NCBI GenBank assembly: GCA_932294295.1
Contig: OW028584.1
Span: 24,891,138 to 24,955,137 of the forward strand
Reading direction: 5' to 3'
DNA length: 64,000 bases
From: Alitta virens
Lineage: Eukaryota; Annelida; Polychaeta; Phyllodocida; Nereididae
Part shown: piece by piece, positions 1 to 10,916 of the stretch
How positions within the stretch are numbered: the stretch's first letter is position 1
Layout: each line of letters opens with the position of its first letter
Made by a program: the position numbers and the translations under genes
Notes under the pieces: generated by a model
What the model was told of the DNA's origin: nothing
The model's database searches: none
The model's input: only the letters and a program-made list of their open reading frames with translations

Positions 1-315
1 CATAGGACATTCAAGACTTACACATTTACACCTTTTAGTCAATGAACCGGCACCGGTATGCCAGAGTTGTCGATGCCCCTAACAATCAAACATATTTTAT
101 TAGATTGCAGCCACTTACAACGCTTTAGAAGACCTTTGTTTCAAGCTAATACCTTACAACATCTCTTTACCAGATATCCAACCCAGACAATTATTGATTT
201 TTTATATGCTTCTGGTTTCCACTACCAATTATAGATAATCAATCTTAACCTAGAGAGCCTCTACATAGCCCACTCAGGTGCTGATGAGGCGTTAAACAAT
301 AACTCACACACACAC
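1..315 (+). repeat. LINE-I 3' fragment, left end outside window
   Basis: The sequence matches the last part of the LINE-I copies at 8430-8756 and 20130-20452. It includes the C-terminal CCHC-like coding segment, the end of ORF2, the 3' hairpin (GCCTC...GAGGC) and an (AC)n tail ending near 315. One base is missing in the run that reads as five C's in the other copies (after position 75), so the frame is broken. The 5' boundary is off-window, so its target duplication cannot be seen. Confidence 0.9.
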
Positions 316-334
316 ATCTCCAAGGGCAGGGAAT

Positions 335-1044
335 TCACAGAAACAAGTGGCCCAGGGGGGCACGGCCACGAGGAATGGTGGGCTCACCCAAGTCAACATC
401 TTCTACCATGTCCTCTGGGCGCCGGGGACTGGACACTGGCGTGAATGGGCTGAATGGTCGGACCACCCCCGGTGGGGTGTCCCCTCGGGGAGCGACCAGG
501 GCGGAGGGGGGAGCTTGGCAGACCACTGACTCATTATACCATGGCTTTCCTCCTCTACATAGCCCACTCAGGTGCTGATGAGGCGTTAAACAATAACTCA
601 CACACACTCACACCATGGCTTTCCTTCCACCACCCTCAACACGTCTGCCATTTTGATCTCCGGCCCCATTTCCTCCAAAATGCAGTCCAGCAAGATGGGC
701 ACGTCAGCCCTAATGGGGGGCACCCGAAGGTACCTCCTAAACTTGGCCATGGAGGGGGAGGTGTAGAGCAGCACCTCCTGAGGGCTCATCCTGTTGAGGT
801 CTGCCTCCGTTATGGCCTCAGGGGAGTCCATGAAGTACTCTCGAGACCCCATGTAAGACCAGATTCGGTCCTGGGTCTCAGAGAGTCTGTCAGACTCCCA
901 GTAGGCCTCATCACATAGTACCTCCACCTCGTCCTCGTTGACAGATAAGTCCAGGTCCGTGATCCCTGCTGTGGCCATGGCTTCCTGGACAGGATCACTG
1001 GGAGCTAGGGGCTCGGGGGCCCCAATGTTCTGCTTAGATTCCAT
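335..1044 (-). pseudogene. Unrecognised acidic ORF split by a 60-bp LINE-I tail insertion
   Basis: The minus strand encodes a protein starting MESKQNIGAPEPLAPSDP (ATG at 1044) that runs to about 625. There it is interrupted by a tiny LINE-I 3' insertion, after which the same frame resumes (GKPWYNESVV...) and continues to a stop near 335. The residues GKPW lie inside the target duplication, so they appear on both sides. The protein is acidic at its N-terminus and proline-rich at its C-terminus, with no motif I recognise. It may be an exon or the ORF1/gag of an uncharacterised retroelement. The left end abuts another LINE-I tail. I infer that the ORF was continuous before the insertion. Confidence 0.5.
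552..611 (+). mobile_element. Minimal 60-bp LINE-I 3'-end insertion
   Basis: Only the last ~60 nt of LINE-I are present: the 3' hairpin, GTTAAACAATAA and a CACA-type tail. They are flanked by a target-site duplication ACCATGGCTTTCCT at 538-551 and 612-625. This is a genuine insertion truncated almost at its start, and it interrupts the minus-strand ORF at 335-1044. Confidence 0.88.
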
Positions 1045-1471
1045 TTTGTCGTCAGATTCTTTGCTAAATAATATTCGATTCAGTGTTTGTCTCTGGTATG
1101 TCCTTCTCAATCAAAGGTCCAAGTCAGAGTGAGGCAGGGGGACGCTGTGTCACCAAGACGTTTCCCCCCCCCTTTTTGGCATTATGACAGTCATAAAATG
1201 CGTTTTCCCTCCAAAATCTACTTCCTACCAGTGGGGGTGGTCTGTAACTGGGGGGTTTGACACTTTTGAGGAGACACTGGCTCTTTGTCCCCCAATTAGA
1301 TACTTGGCTCAGACCGACCAGGGGTCAAGAGGACACCATCAAATTTGCTACGTTCAAGTGCCAAAACCACGTGTTTCTCTTTACCCCTCTCTCCTCCCCG
1401 TGGGATGACAGCCAAGATACACTTGCTAACGTCATTAGCGTGCGATAAACTCAACACTATCTGATTCTTAA

Positions 1472-2333
1472 GCCCTGTTCCCACATAGCCGAGTTTGTCG
1501 TAGTCAACTCGTAGTATTACGTAACGGCCAAAATTCGAGGAGTTGGCGACGAATTCTGGTTACTCGCCGAGTTACTCGCTGAGTTACTCGGCGGGTTCGG
1601 CGGGTCACTCGGCGGGTCACTCGCCGAGTTGTAGGAGTGTCTCGCCGGGTTAAGCAAGGTAGCTACGACAGCGGCGAGTCACCCATTGAATGATAGGCCG
1701 ACGCCAGCCTACCTGCATTCTCAGATGCATATCTCGCTTAATCTTTGGTCTATTTTCAATCCGAAAACACCTATGGAGTCACTATGAATTATACTACAAA
1801 ACAATCTTTATTTGACGAAAATCGGACTGATATTAGAGGAGCAGCGGCCTTTAAAATTATATACAACCCCCTACGCTGATGATGCATGTACTAAAGGTAG
1901 AACTCGGTGAGTTACTCGGCAAGTTACTCCTACAACTCGGTGAATTACTCCTACAACTCGCCGTGTTACTCCTCGCACTCCTGAACATCCCACCGAGTGT
2001 AATACGAGTGAAATTAGTGCCGAGTAACTCGCCGAGTACCAGGAGTAACTCGGCGAGTTAGAGGAGTTACTTGCCGAGTGACTCCTGGTACTCGGCGAGT
2101 CATGGCCGAGTTTTTGAAACTCCTGGAAAATCCGCCGAGTGTGCCGTGCAGCGCGGCATACTCGGCTATTGGCTCCAAATCTCAGGAGTTGGCTACGAGT
2201 CCCAGGAGTTATTCGCCCAGTATCTCCCGAGTGCGAGGAGTAGTCGCAGAGTTTAGTACGTATTGGGCCCGAGAGGCGTGTTACATAATACTACGAGTTG
2301 ACTACGAGAAATTCGGCTATGTGGGAACGGGGC
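1472..2333. mobile_element. TTAA-flanked terminal-inverted-repeat element, copy 1
   Basis: The element is bounded by TTAA at 1468-1471 and 2334-2337. Its terminal inverted repeats begin GCCCYGTTCCCACATAGCCG and extend about 55 bp through a shared TAGTCAACTCGTAGTATTACG-like stretch. Both arms consist largely of degenerate copies of the palindrome ACTCG-S-CGAGT (S = G or C). A central AT-rich module (about 1720-1850) also occurs in the larger copy at 53200-55452. There is no transposase ORF, so it is non-autonomous. TTAA duplication is known for the piggyBac and Kolobok superfamilies; the termini do not let me choose between them. Confidence 0.82.
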
Positions 2334-2337
2334 TTAA

Positions 2338-3353
2338 GGCGTTTCCATCTGTCACAGTTCCCATAATAACAACTTGACGAAAAGACATGACCATATAAAG
2401 AAACATTTGTCTAACTCACATTACACCTATATCTTTCAATTACACCCGGGTTGTAATCGCAATCCTGTGGAACCGAAGAAGCGCTATTAATCACTTCCCA
2501 TTTTTTTTCTACCAACTTCATTCTTCCTATGAATCAAAGTCACTTCAACCGCATGTTTAAACAATTATTTTGCGCTCCCCAATAGTTGGACATACTATTA
2601 TTCTTGGGCGAGTGGACCTAAACCTACAAAATGACCTATGGTCACAATAGTATCATTTTTTAGTATTTCTCCACAATAGGTACATGCTTGGCCGCTTCTG
2701 TATGCTTCATAAATATACATTAGAGGCCAGTCCACTCCTTTCTATTCACTTCGTGAATTACACAGTCTTTAAAGGAAGCTAAATACTATGACAAAAACCA
2801 TTATATTGTATAAATATAATTACCTTCATTTGAAGTCACAACAAGGTCATTGGTAGCCGCTGAAATTGAGTAAAAAAATTACTTTTATGTAATATAAGTC
2901 TTGTCTATGATGTACAGCTGTAGATTAATCATTGCCCTTATAAAAGGTAAAGGTTGTCTTAACCTTGGCAGATTAACTGTGTTGCTGGCAAAGGGATTAA
3001 TTACTTTAAATTTTAGTATTTATTACTATAAATAATAGGACCAAAACAATTATATTTTGTAGTTACAGCAAGGTTATTAGTAGTTGCTGAAATTAATTAT
3101 AATGGAAATATTACAGTCAGGAAGGTGTGGCCACAGCTGTATATAGTCGACCCTATTTTATATAACTAACTGTATGAACTGAGAGAAGTCCAAGAATTTA
3201 CAATCTTTTAGCACTTTTTTTATTAAGATCTTCACATTTGTTTAGTGTCCTTCATTGCACTTAAATATGAGAGGCCCTCCTCGAATATAGTCCCACTTCA
3301 TATAAAAGCCCTGCATAAATGCTGTCTAAAATAAAACTAGGACTGGCTTATAT
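2338..3353. other. AT-rich intergenic DNA, no gene seen
   Basis: I see no convincing ORF, RNA gene or repeat of known type in this stretch. It separates the TTAA element from the 5' end of LINE-I copy 1. Confidence 0.6.
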
Positions 3354-3491
3354 GGGCCTCCACGCGGCGAGGGTGGAAACACTTGGGGTGAAGTCCTCTA
3401 TCCCCAGTGGCTAAAACAGGACTGTGCGCATTGCACAAGCTGCTCCAGCTTTACAGGAGGGTGTGTCCCCTACCATACAGGGGAATCTAAA

Positions 3492-4913
3492 ATGAATATG
3501 TCCGAATCGACAATTTCAGACCGGCTCGCACGTCCCCCGGGTGAACAAGGTGCGCGTCCCTCAGCGGTAAACCAGGCTGAGGTCGAAAAATTGGCTACTG
3601 GTTCCAGATTTGGTAAACGTTCGCGTCCATCATTAGATGACGCAAATCAAAGGTCAAATAATGCAGATACATCTAAGCCTTGGCCAAAGTTTCTTGTTGT
3701 TACTGGCAGTGATGCTGGGTTTTCCCGACTTTCAGCCATAACAATATGCAGAACAATTAAGGAAAGCATTGGTTTTGTTGAAAATACAAGACGTTTAAGC
3801 AATACGTCCTTGCTGGTGCAGGTTGCCCACAGGGACCAGTCGCTGAAATTGCTGGGGTTGGAGGCCTTTGCGGGTGCCCTTGTTAAGGTGGAGCCCCATC
3901 GGTTTTTCAACTCCTGCAAGGGAGTTGTAACATCACATGAGAGCAGTCTCTGCTCAGATGACGAACTGAGGGACTGGCTGGATGACTACAATGTCATCCA
4001 CATTCATCGCCAGCCCCCAAGATATTCACGACAGCTTCTCACACTGACCTTTGATGGCACAGTTTTGCCTGACAAGGTCAGCATTGGGTTCGAGTGGTGT
4101 AGGGTACGTCCCTACATCCCGAACCCAAAACGATGTTATAATTGCCAGCGATTTGGCCATTTTAGCGGCTCCTGCCGCGCCAAACCAACCTGCGCCAATT
4201 GTGGGTCACGGGAACACACCCATTCCCGTGACTCACCATGTACGAATACATCGTATTGTGTTAATTGTGGAGGTGATGGGCCAGCCTATCACCGTGGCTG
4301 TCCCAAATGGCAGCTAGAGAAAGAGATCCTGAAGTTAAAGACCACCAAGGATATCTCCTTTCCCCAAGCACGCCGTATAGCTGAACAGGCTGCTGGGGCA
4401 AGCTATGCCTCAGTCCTGTCTCAGATGGCTGGACCTAGATCTCCTTCACCCAGATCATCGCCCAGGCGAAGGATTGACCTAGATCCTAATTATAATTATT
4501 CCAAGGCAGGGCAAAGCTTGCAGAAACATAAACCAGAATCTAAGACTTCACAGGCAGACGATCACCTCGCAAGAATAAAGCAGCATGCTATAGATGTCGG
4601 AAAAGGACATCTTGTAGCTCCATCAGTTAGTGCGTCACAACTTAGTGTACCCTCACAGGGTGCACCTTCCGGCGTTGAGTCGGAAGAGATACACCAGCCG
4701 ATGGAAGAGGAGGCAGGGACTACCACCATCCCTAGGCCTCAACGAGAGGGGGCAATTGATAAAAGATCAATTGTTCCCAAAAGACCCCCCCTCATCAGAA
4801 AAACACTAGAAAAATCTAGTGCACTGAGCTTCATAAGACCACCATCTAAGCATGGTGGGGTCCCCAAAAAGATCTTAACACCAAAAGAGGCAGCGACTTT
4901 GAAGAAAAAGTGA
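3492..4913 (+). CDS. LINE-I ORF1 (gag-like, three zinc knuckles)
   Basis: A 473-residue nucleic-acid-binding protein that would coat the element RNA in a ribonucleoprotein particle. Three cysteine-rich knuckles lie at about residues 214-275: CYNCQRFGHFSGSC is a canonical CX2CX4HX4C, and the next two are spaced variants (CANC..., CVNC...). They are followed by PKWQLEKEI, a segment typical of I/Nimb gags. The C-terminal third is basic and Ser/Pro-rich. The start is the first of two close ATGs (MNMSES); copy 2 has lost the first but kept the second. Residues from about 37 to 200 differ clearly from copies 2 and 3, whereas the flanking parts are nearly identical. The frame is intact. Confidence 0.9.
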   Translation: MNMSESTISDRLARPPGEQGARPSAVNQAEVEKLATGSRFGKRSRPSLDDANQRSNNADTSKPWPKFLVVTGSDAGFSRLSAITICRTIKESIGFVENTRRLSNTSLLVQVAHRDQSLKLLGLEAFAGALVKVEPHRFFNSCKGVVTSHESSLCSDDELRDWLDDYNVIHIHRQPPRYSRQLLTLTFDGTVLPDKVSIGFEWCRVRPYIPNPKRCYNCQRFGHFSGSCRAKPTCANCGSREHTHSRDSPCTNTSYCVNCGGDGPAYHRGCPKWQLEKEILKLKTTKDISFPQARRIAEQAAGASYASVLSQMAGPRSPSPRSSPRRRIDLDPNYNYSKAGQSLQKHKPESKTSQADDHLARIKQHAIDVGKGHLVAPSVSASQLSVPSQGAPSGVESEEIHQPMEEEAGTTTIPRPQREGAIDKRSIVPKRPPLIRKTLEKSSALSFIRPPSKHGGVPKKILTPKEAATLKKK

Positions 4914-4983
4914 ATATTCATACAAATTCATACCATGCACTACAGATTTTACTATGATAATATTAAACTCTTTTAACTAATTC

Positions 4984-7900
4984 ATGGACAGTATCATTCA
5001 GTGGAACTGTCGAGGTTTCAGAGCCAACTTCGATGAAATAGGTTGCATGGTCCAAGACTTAAACCCTAGTGTTTTCTGTCTACAGGAAACATTTCTGAAA
5101 CCTCCAAATAGTTTTAAACTGAGAAACTATCATATGTATAATACATATGGCAATATTGCCCACGATAGAGCCACTGGTGGCTCATCAATTTTAGTTAAAA
5201 ATGGCATCATTCATACCCATATTGCTCTTAACACTAACCTTCAGGCTACAGCAGTTCGTCTGAACCTGAATAAAACATTCACCATATGTTCCTTATATAT
5301 TCCTCCACCCTTTCACCTTACAGCCAGTGATTTGCATAACCTTTACAATCAACTTCCTGAACCGCGTCTTATCCTAGGAGATTTTAACAGCCATAACCAA
5401 TTGTGGGGAAGCACTTCCCACAACAACAAAGGAAAAACCATTGAAGATTTTCTCAATGACCACACCCTTTGCTTGTTCAATGATGGTTCACCTACATATC
5501 TTCACCCAGGTCATGGAACATTTTCAGCGATAGACCTTAGTATATGTGATCCAGCGTTATTTCTGGAATTTGAATGGAGAGTATTAGAGGACACTCACGG
5601 CAGTGATCATTTTCCTATTGTCCTACAAAACGTTGAAGGTACAAGAGAAGTGGGTCAACTCCGATGGAAGTTGCATAAAGCGGATTGGACCTCCTTCGAA
5701 AAGCACTGCTTAGAAGCAATTACTATGTCTCATTATAGGAATTGTAATAATCTCGTTGAAGATTTTACTGATGATATTACTGATATAGCCAATTAAACAA
5801 TACCGATGACAAAAAATAATTCTAAACGAAGTGCAAGACCCTGGTTTGACGACGAAGTAAGAGAAGCTATTAAAAACCGTAAGAAAGCCCTCAGAATTTT
5901 TAAATCACAGCCGACCATCAACAATCTGAATAATTTTAAGTGCCTGAAAGCCAAAGCGCGTAGAATTGTCAGGCAAAAAAAACGTAGTTGCTGGAGAGAC
6001 TATATGTCTCCAGACTCACTGAAAGAACTCCTAGCAATAAAGTCTGGAAAATGATTAAGAAGATTGAAGGAAAGAACCTAGCTTCGCATGTAAGCATTCT
6101 AGAAGTGAATGGAGAACATCTCTCCTCACCAGAACAAATATCAAACGGGTTAGGAGAACAGTTTGCATACAACTCCTCATCGGAGAATTATACGAGAGAA
6201 TTTCAATGTTATAAGGCTCAAGCTGAGAGATTAACCCTAAATATACAGTCTGATAACAGCGAAGATTATAACTCCTACATCACCTTAGAAGAACTTCAGA
6301 AGGCCATCTAAAAAGCGACTGACTCTGCAACAGGCCCTGATAATATACATTATCAAATCTTAAAACACCTACCTCAATCCTCTTTAAAAACATTACTGTA
6401 TAACTTTAATCAAATTTGGGAGAAGGGATGTCTTCCATCCCTGTGGAAACAAGCCACGGTCATCCCAATTCCCAAGCCGGGGAAGGATCATAGTGATCCT
6501 ATGAATTATCGACCAATAGCCTTAACCAGTTGTCTATGTAAGACAATGGAGCGAATTGTTACTGATAGACTGGTTTGGTTCCTGGAGTCGAACCAGCTTA
6601 TTACAGAGTTCCAATCTGGATTTCGCCGTCACAGGAGCACATTAGATCATTTAGTCAGACTGGAAACTTATGTTAGAGATGCTTTCATTAACAGAGAACA
6701 CGTAGTAGCCATATTCTTTGACCTAGAAAAAGCTTATGACACTACATGGAAATATGGAATAATGAAAGATCTCCACGACTTAGGGCTTCGAGGTCGCCTT
6801 CCAGTTTTCATCGGATCCTTCCTACAGGATCGCTTCTTTAAGGTCCGAGTGGGATCAACGATGTCAAGCCCCTACTCTCAGGAGAATGGAGTCCCTCAGG
6901 GTAGTATTCTCTCGCCCACCCTCTTTAATGTCAAAATCAACAGTATAGTAAATTCCATCTCAGATAATCTCATGTCGTCCCTATATGTTGACGATTTCCT
7001 CATTGCATATCGTTCCAGATATATGCCAACCATAGAACGACAACTGCAATTAAATTTGAATAGGATTCACAAATGGTCACTCGAAAATGGCTTCAAGTTC
7101 TCTAAACAGAAGACAGTTTGTCTGCCTTTCTATTACTTACGATCAAACCATCCAGATCCATCACTAATAATTGACAACTGTCAAATAAAAGTGGTGAATG
7201 AAACAAAATTTTTGGGTGTACTCTTTGACTCCAAATTGTCTTTCATTCCGCATATCAAAGCACTGAAAGCAAAGTGCCTGAAATCAATGAACCTCCTTAA
7301 AGTAGTGAGCAAATATAATTGGGGTGGGGACACAACGGTCCTCCTTCGTCTCTATCGAGCAATTACTCGTTCTCGACTTGATTATGGTTCTGTGGTATAT
7401 GGCTCCGCCAGACCATCTTATCTAAAATGCCTGAATTCTGTACATCATCAAGGGTTGCGACTAAGCTTAAGAGCTTTTCGTACATCTCCTGTAGAGAGCT
7501 TATATGTACTGGCAGGGGAACCTCCACTTTCCCTTCGTCGTATCAAGTTATCCATGCAATACATACTAAAAGTAGCTTCAACTCCAACAAATCCAACATA
7601 TGATGTAATATTTCATCCAAAATACATGCATCATTATGAATCTCGTTCAAACGCCATTCGACCACTGGGATTACGCATGAAATTCTATCTTGAGGCTGCA
7701 AAAATTGATACTACAATCATTGCCGAGACGGAAGTACCACCCATTCCGCCATGGATTCTCCCAGTCCCGAAAGTTATACTGGATTTGGCAGAGCTTAAGA
7801 AAAGCGAAACCAATCCGGTAGACTATCAAAACCTATTTTATAGTATAAGGTTTAAATACGAATCGTACAAATTTCTATACACAGATGGCTCAAAAATGGA

Positions 7901-8669
7901 AAGACGAGTAGGCTGTGCTGTCACTTCTTATAAAACCGTTATAGCTGAATGTCGTCTTCCAGACCACTGCTCAATATACACTGCAGAATTAACAGCTATT
8001 TACCTTGCCTTAAAGAATATCGAGGACTCAGAATCAGATCGTTATGTTATCTGTTCTGATTCCAAATCTGCTCTTCAAGCAATCCAAAATAAACAACTTG
8101 ATAACCCTGGTATCTTAGATGTTCTTATTAAGTATTTCTATCTTCACGAATACAAAGACATAGTATTCTGCTGGATTCCTGGACACGCTGGCATTGAAGG
8201 GAATGAAAAAGCAGACCTGGCAGCAAAAAGGGCTCTTACAAAAGAGATAACTGATTTTACCATTCCATACACTGATTTTAAAATGACTATAAAATCTTTT
8301 ATCATGTCTTGCTGGCAAAGACAATGGAATGAATGTAATAACAACAAGTTGCATTCAATCTTACCTTGCATTCAAAATAAAATACCGAGTAGGTTCAATA
8401 CTCGCAAAGATCAAGGAATATATCACAGATGCCTCATAGGACATTCAAGACTTACACATTTACACCTTTTAGTCAATGAACCGGCACCGGTATGCCAGAG
8501 TTGTCGGCGCCCCCTAACAATCAAACATATTTTATTAGATTGCATCCACTTACAACGCATTAGAAGACCTCTGTTTCAAGCTACTACCTTACAACATCTC
8601 TTTACTAGATATCCAACCCAGACAATTATTGATTTTTTATATGCTTCTGGTTTCTACTACCAAATATAG
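4984..8669 (+). pseudogene. LINE-I ORF2 (endonuclease-RT-RNase H), disrupted
   Basis: The ORF begins MDSIIQWNCRGF, the start of an APE-type endonuclease, and includes LGDFNSHN and SDHFPI. Compared with copy 3 it has a stop at about 5794 (AATAAA to AATTAA), a 2-base insertion near 6002 and a stop at about 6309. From 6501 it is open again for 722 codons. That part carries RT (RPIAL, GVPQGSILSP, YVDDF at about residue 161), RNase H I (TDGS at about 461, AELTAI, SDSKSAL, GHAGIEGNEKAD) and a C-terminal CX2CX7HX4C knuckle. The enzyme would nick target DNA and prime reverse transcription there; this copy cannot make it whole. Confidence 0.9.
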
Positions 8670-8756
8670 ATAATCAATCTTAACCTAGAGAGCCTCTACA
8701 TAGCCCACTCAGGTGCTGATGAGGCGTTAAACAATAACTCACACACACACACACAC

Positions 8757-9481
8757 CTTGCCTTAAAGAACATCGAGGACTCAGAATCAGATCGTTATGT
8801 TATCTGTTCTGATTCCAAATCTGCTCTTCAAGCAATCCAAAATAACTTGATAACCCTGGGATCTTAGATGTTCTTATTAAGTATTTCTATCTTCACGAAT
8901 ACAAAGACATAGCTGGATTCCTGGACACGCTGGCATTGAAGGGAATGAAAAAGCAGACCTGGCAGCAAAAAGGGCTCTTACAAAAGAGATAACTGATTTT
9001 ACCATTCCATACACTGATTTTAAAATGACTATAAAATCTTTTATCATGTCTTGCTGGCAAAGACAATGGAATGAATGTAATAACAAGAAGTTGCATTCAA
9101 TCTTACCTTGCATTCAAAATAAAATACCTAGTAGGTTCAATACTCGCAAAAATCAAGGAATATATCACAGATGCCTCATAGGACATTCAAGACTTACACA
9201 TTTACACCTTTTAGTCAATGAACCGGCACCGGTATGCCAGAGTTGTCGGTGCCCCCTAACAATCAAACATATTTTATTAGATTGCAGCCACTTACAACGC
9301 TTTAGAAGACCTTTGTTTCAAGCTAATACCTTACAACATCTCTTTACCAGATATCCAACCCAGACAATTATTGATTTTTTATATGCTTCTGGTTTCTACT
9401 ACCAAATATAGTTAATCAATGTTAACCTAGAGAGCCTCTACATAGCCCACTCAGGTGCTGATGAGGCGTTAAACAATAACT

Positions 9482-9508
<27 letters not shown>
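8757..9508 (+). repeat. LINE-I 5'-truncated fragment joined to the tail of copy 1
   Basis: It starts abruptly inside the RNase H region, directly after the (CA)n tail of copy 1, and runs to its own hairpin and (CA)n tail at 9508. Small deletions (in CAAAATAACTTG near 8840 and ACATAGCTGG near 8910) break the RNase H frame. The last 128 codons of ORF2 remain open (9025-9411). Confidence 0.9.
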
Positions 9509-9512
<4 letters not shown>

Positions 9513-9802
9513 GTCACAACATAACACAAAGTAATACGTGTGCTCATTTGGTTGCTCATTGTATGAACGCTCTCAGCACGTGCTGTCTACAAGCCTTCTT
9601 TTATTATAACCAAGTACGATACAGTGCTTAACAGTTGATTTGAGGTATGGGGTCGAAAAGTCCTTAACCTTTGATGCTTTTGAAACAAAACCTCATGATG
9701 CTGGCATGTTTGAACTCTGGTACTGCCACGTGACACCACGTAGCATGCTTGCTCAGTTGATTAGTCATTGTTTAGAAGCCCCAACATGAGTTGTCCTTAC
9801 GC

Positions 9803-10475
9803 TTTTTTTTTTGGTGTTTTATTTCTTTTATTATTATCAAAAAGGGTACAGTATAAAACTGACCATTACAAAAGAAATATAATGTCACATTGGTACATTG
9901 TACAGTGAAACACAAAATCGTTCTTTGCTCTCTTGTGCTGGTCTATGTATAAGAACACCATCACAGTATTTAACAAGAAGGTTACACGGAAAGCACAGGT
10001 CTGGATCTTCAGGAAAAGCTTGCAGATTCATTGAAACTGTCAAGAACGTATCGGCTCCAGACATTGAAGGCAAGTATGTTTGTCTTTCAGGTGTGATTTC
10101 TCGCTTGCGCCCACATGTCTTAGCATCTTCTGATAAAGGTGGTAGTTGTGGTGGATCACGGCTTGCCAAAAATCTCTGGAAATCCACAGTCTCACCTATG
10201 AGTTCCTTCAATTCTTCTAGAATTACACAGGTGTCAGGATTTTCTTTCTGGAGCTCCTTTGTTATAGTTAGATCGCTGATTTCCCACCCTTTATCACTGA
10301 AGAAACTGCTTGACACTCTTGGATCACTGTAGACATAATAGAAACGTGCGGCTCCCTTATCTTCATTAATGTCCAGTTGTAGAATTTGGTAGCTCATTTC
10401 ACTTATTTCAGAGGCATCAATGTCAGACTGTGTTGGACAATGTTGTTGGCTGTGCGCCATGGTTAGCCGTGAAGT
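9803..10475 (-). CDS. Intronless 191-aa ORF with poly(A) tract, probable retrocopy, family unknown
   Basis: The ORF runs from ATG at 10460 to a stop at 9885 and begins MAHSQQHCPTQSDIDASEIS. I do not recognise the family. It is acidic overall with no evident signal peptide or membrane segment; a central EELKELIGETVDFQRFL segment looks helical. About 60 bases downstream on the minus strand lie AATAAA (9818-9823) and then a run of ten A's (9803-9812). An intact intronless ORF, a polyadenylation signal and a genomic poly(A) tract together suggest a processed retrocopy. I could not identify a clear target duplication. It sits between LINE-I fragments, so LINE-driven retrocopying is plausible. A short host gene or last exon remains possible. 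Confidence 0.5.
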
Positions 10476-10534
10476 TTTAACATGTGTATTATGCTACTCA
10501 CTGAGAAAAACTACTCATGCTGCCCCAGTCAAAA

Positions 10535-10902
10535 GGCACCGGTATGCCAGAGTTGTCGGTGCCCCCTAACAGTCAAACATATTTTATTAGATTGCAGCCA
10601 CTTACAACGCTTTAGAAGACCTTTGTTTCAAGCTAATACCTTACAACATCTCTTTACCAGATATCCAACCCAGACAATTATTGATTTTTTATATGCTTCT
10701 GGTTTCTACTACCAAATATAGTTAATCAATCTTAACCTAGAGAGCCTCTACATAGCCCACTCAGGTGCTGATGAGGCGTTAAACAATAACTCACACACAC
10801 ACACACACCAAATATAGTTAATCAATCTTAACCTAGAGAGCCTCTACATAGCCCACTCAGGTGCTGATGAGGCGTTAAACAATAACTCACACACACACAC
10901 AC
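10535..10902 (+). repeat. Two LINE-I 3' fragments head-to-tail inside one target duplication
   Basis: Fragment one (10535-10808) and fragment two (10809-10902) both end in the LINE-I hairpin and CA tail. A single near-perfect duplication, GCCCCAGTYAAAA, flanks the pair (10522-10534 and 10904-10916, one C/T difference). The pair therefore behaves as one insertion. Confidence 0.88.
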
Positions 10903-10916
10903 AGCCCCAGTTAAAA

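Larger units (their letters stand above)
3354..8756 (+). mobile_element. LINE-I copy 1, I/Nimb-like non-LTR retrotransposon, near full length
   Basis: The order is 5' UTR (from GGGCCTCCACG), gag ORF1 (3492-4913), a 70-bp spacer, ORF2 (4984-8669), 3' hairpin and (CA)n tail. It starts about 20 bp later than copies 2 and 3, which begin GCCCTCGAAGG, so it is very slightly 5'-truncated. ORF2 encodes APE-type endonuclease, RT and RNase H, the domain set of the I superfamily. The GGCGTTAAAC-type 3' terminus fits Nimb-like elements. ORF2 is broken at several points. A second, 5'-truncated LINE-I 3' fragment follows directly after the (CA)n tail. Confidence 0.9.
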
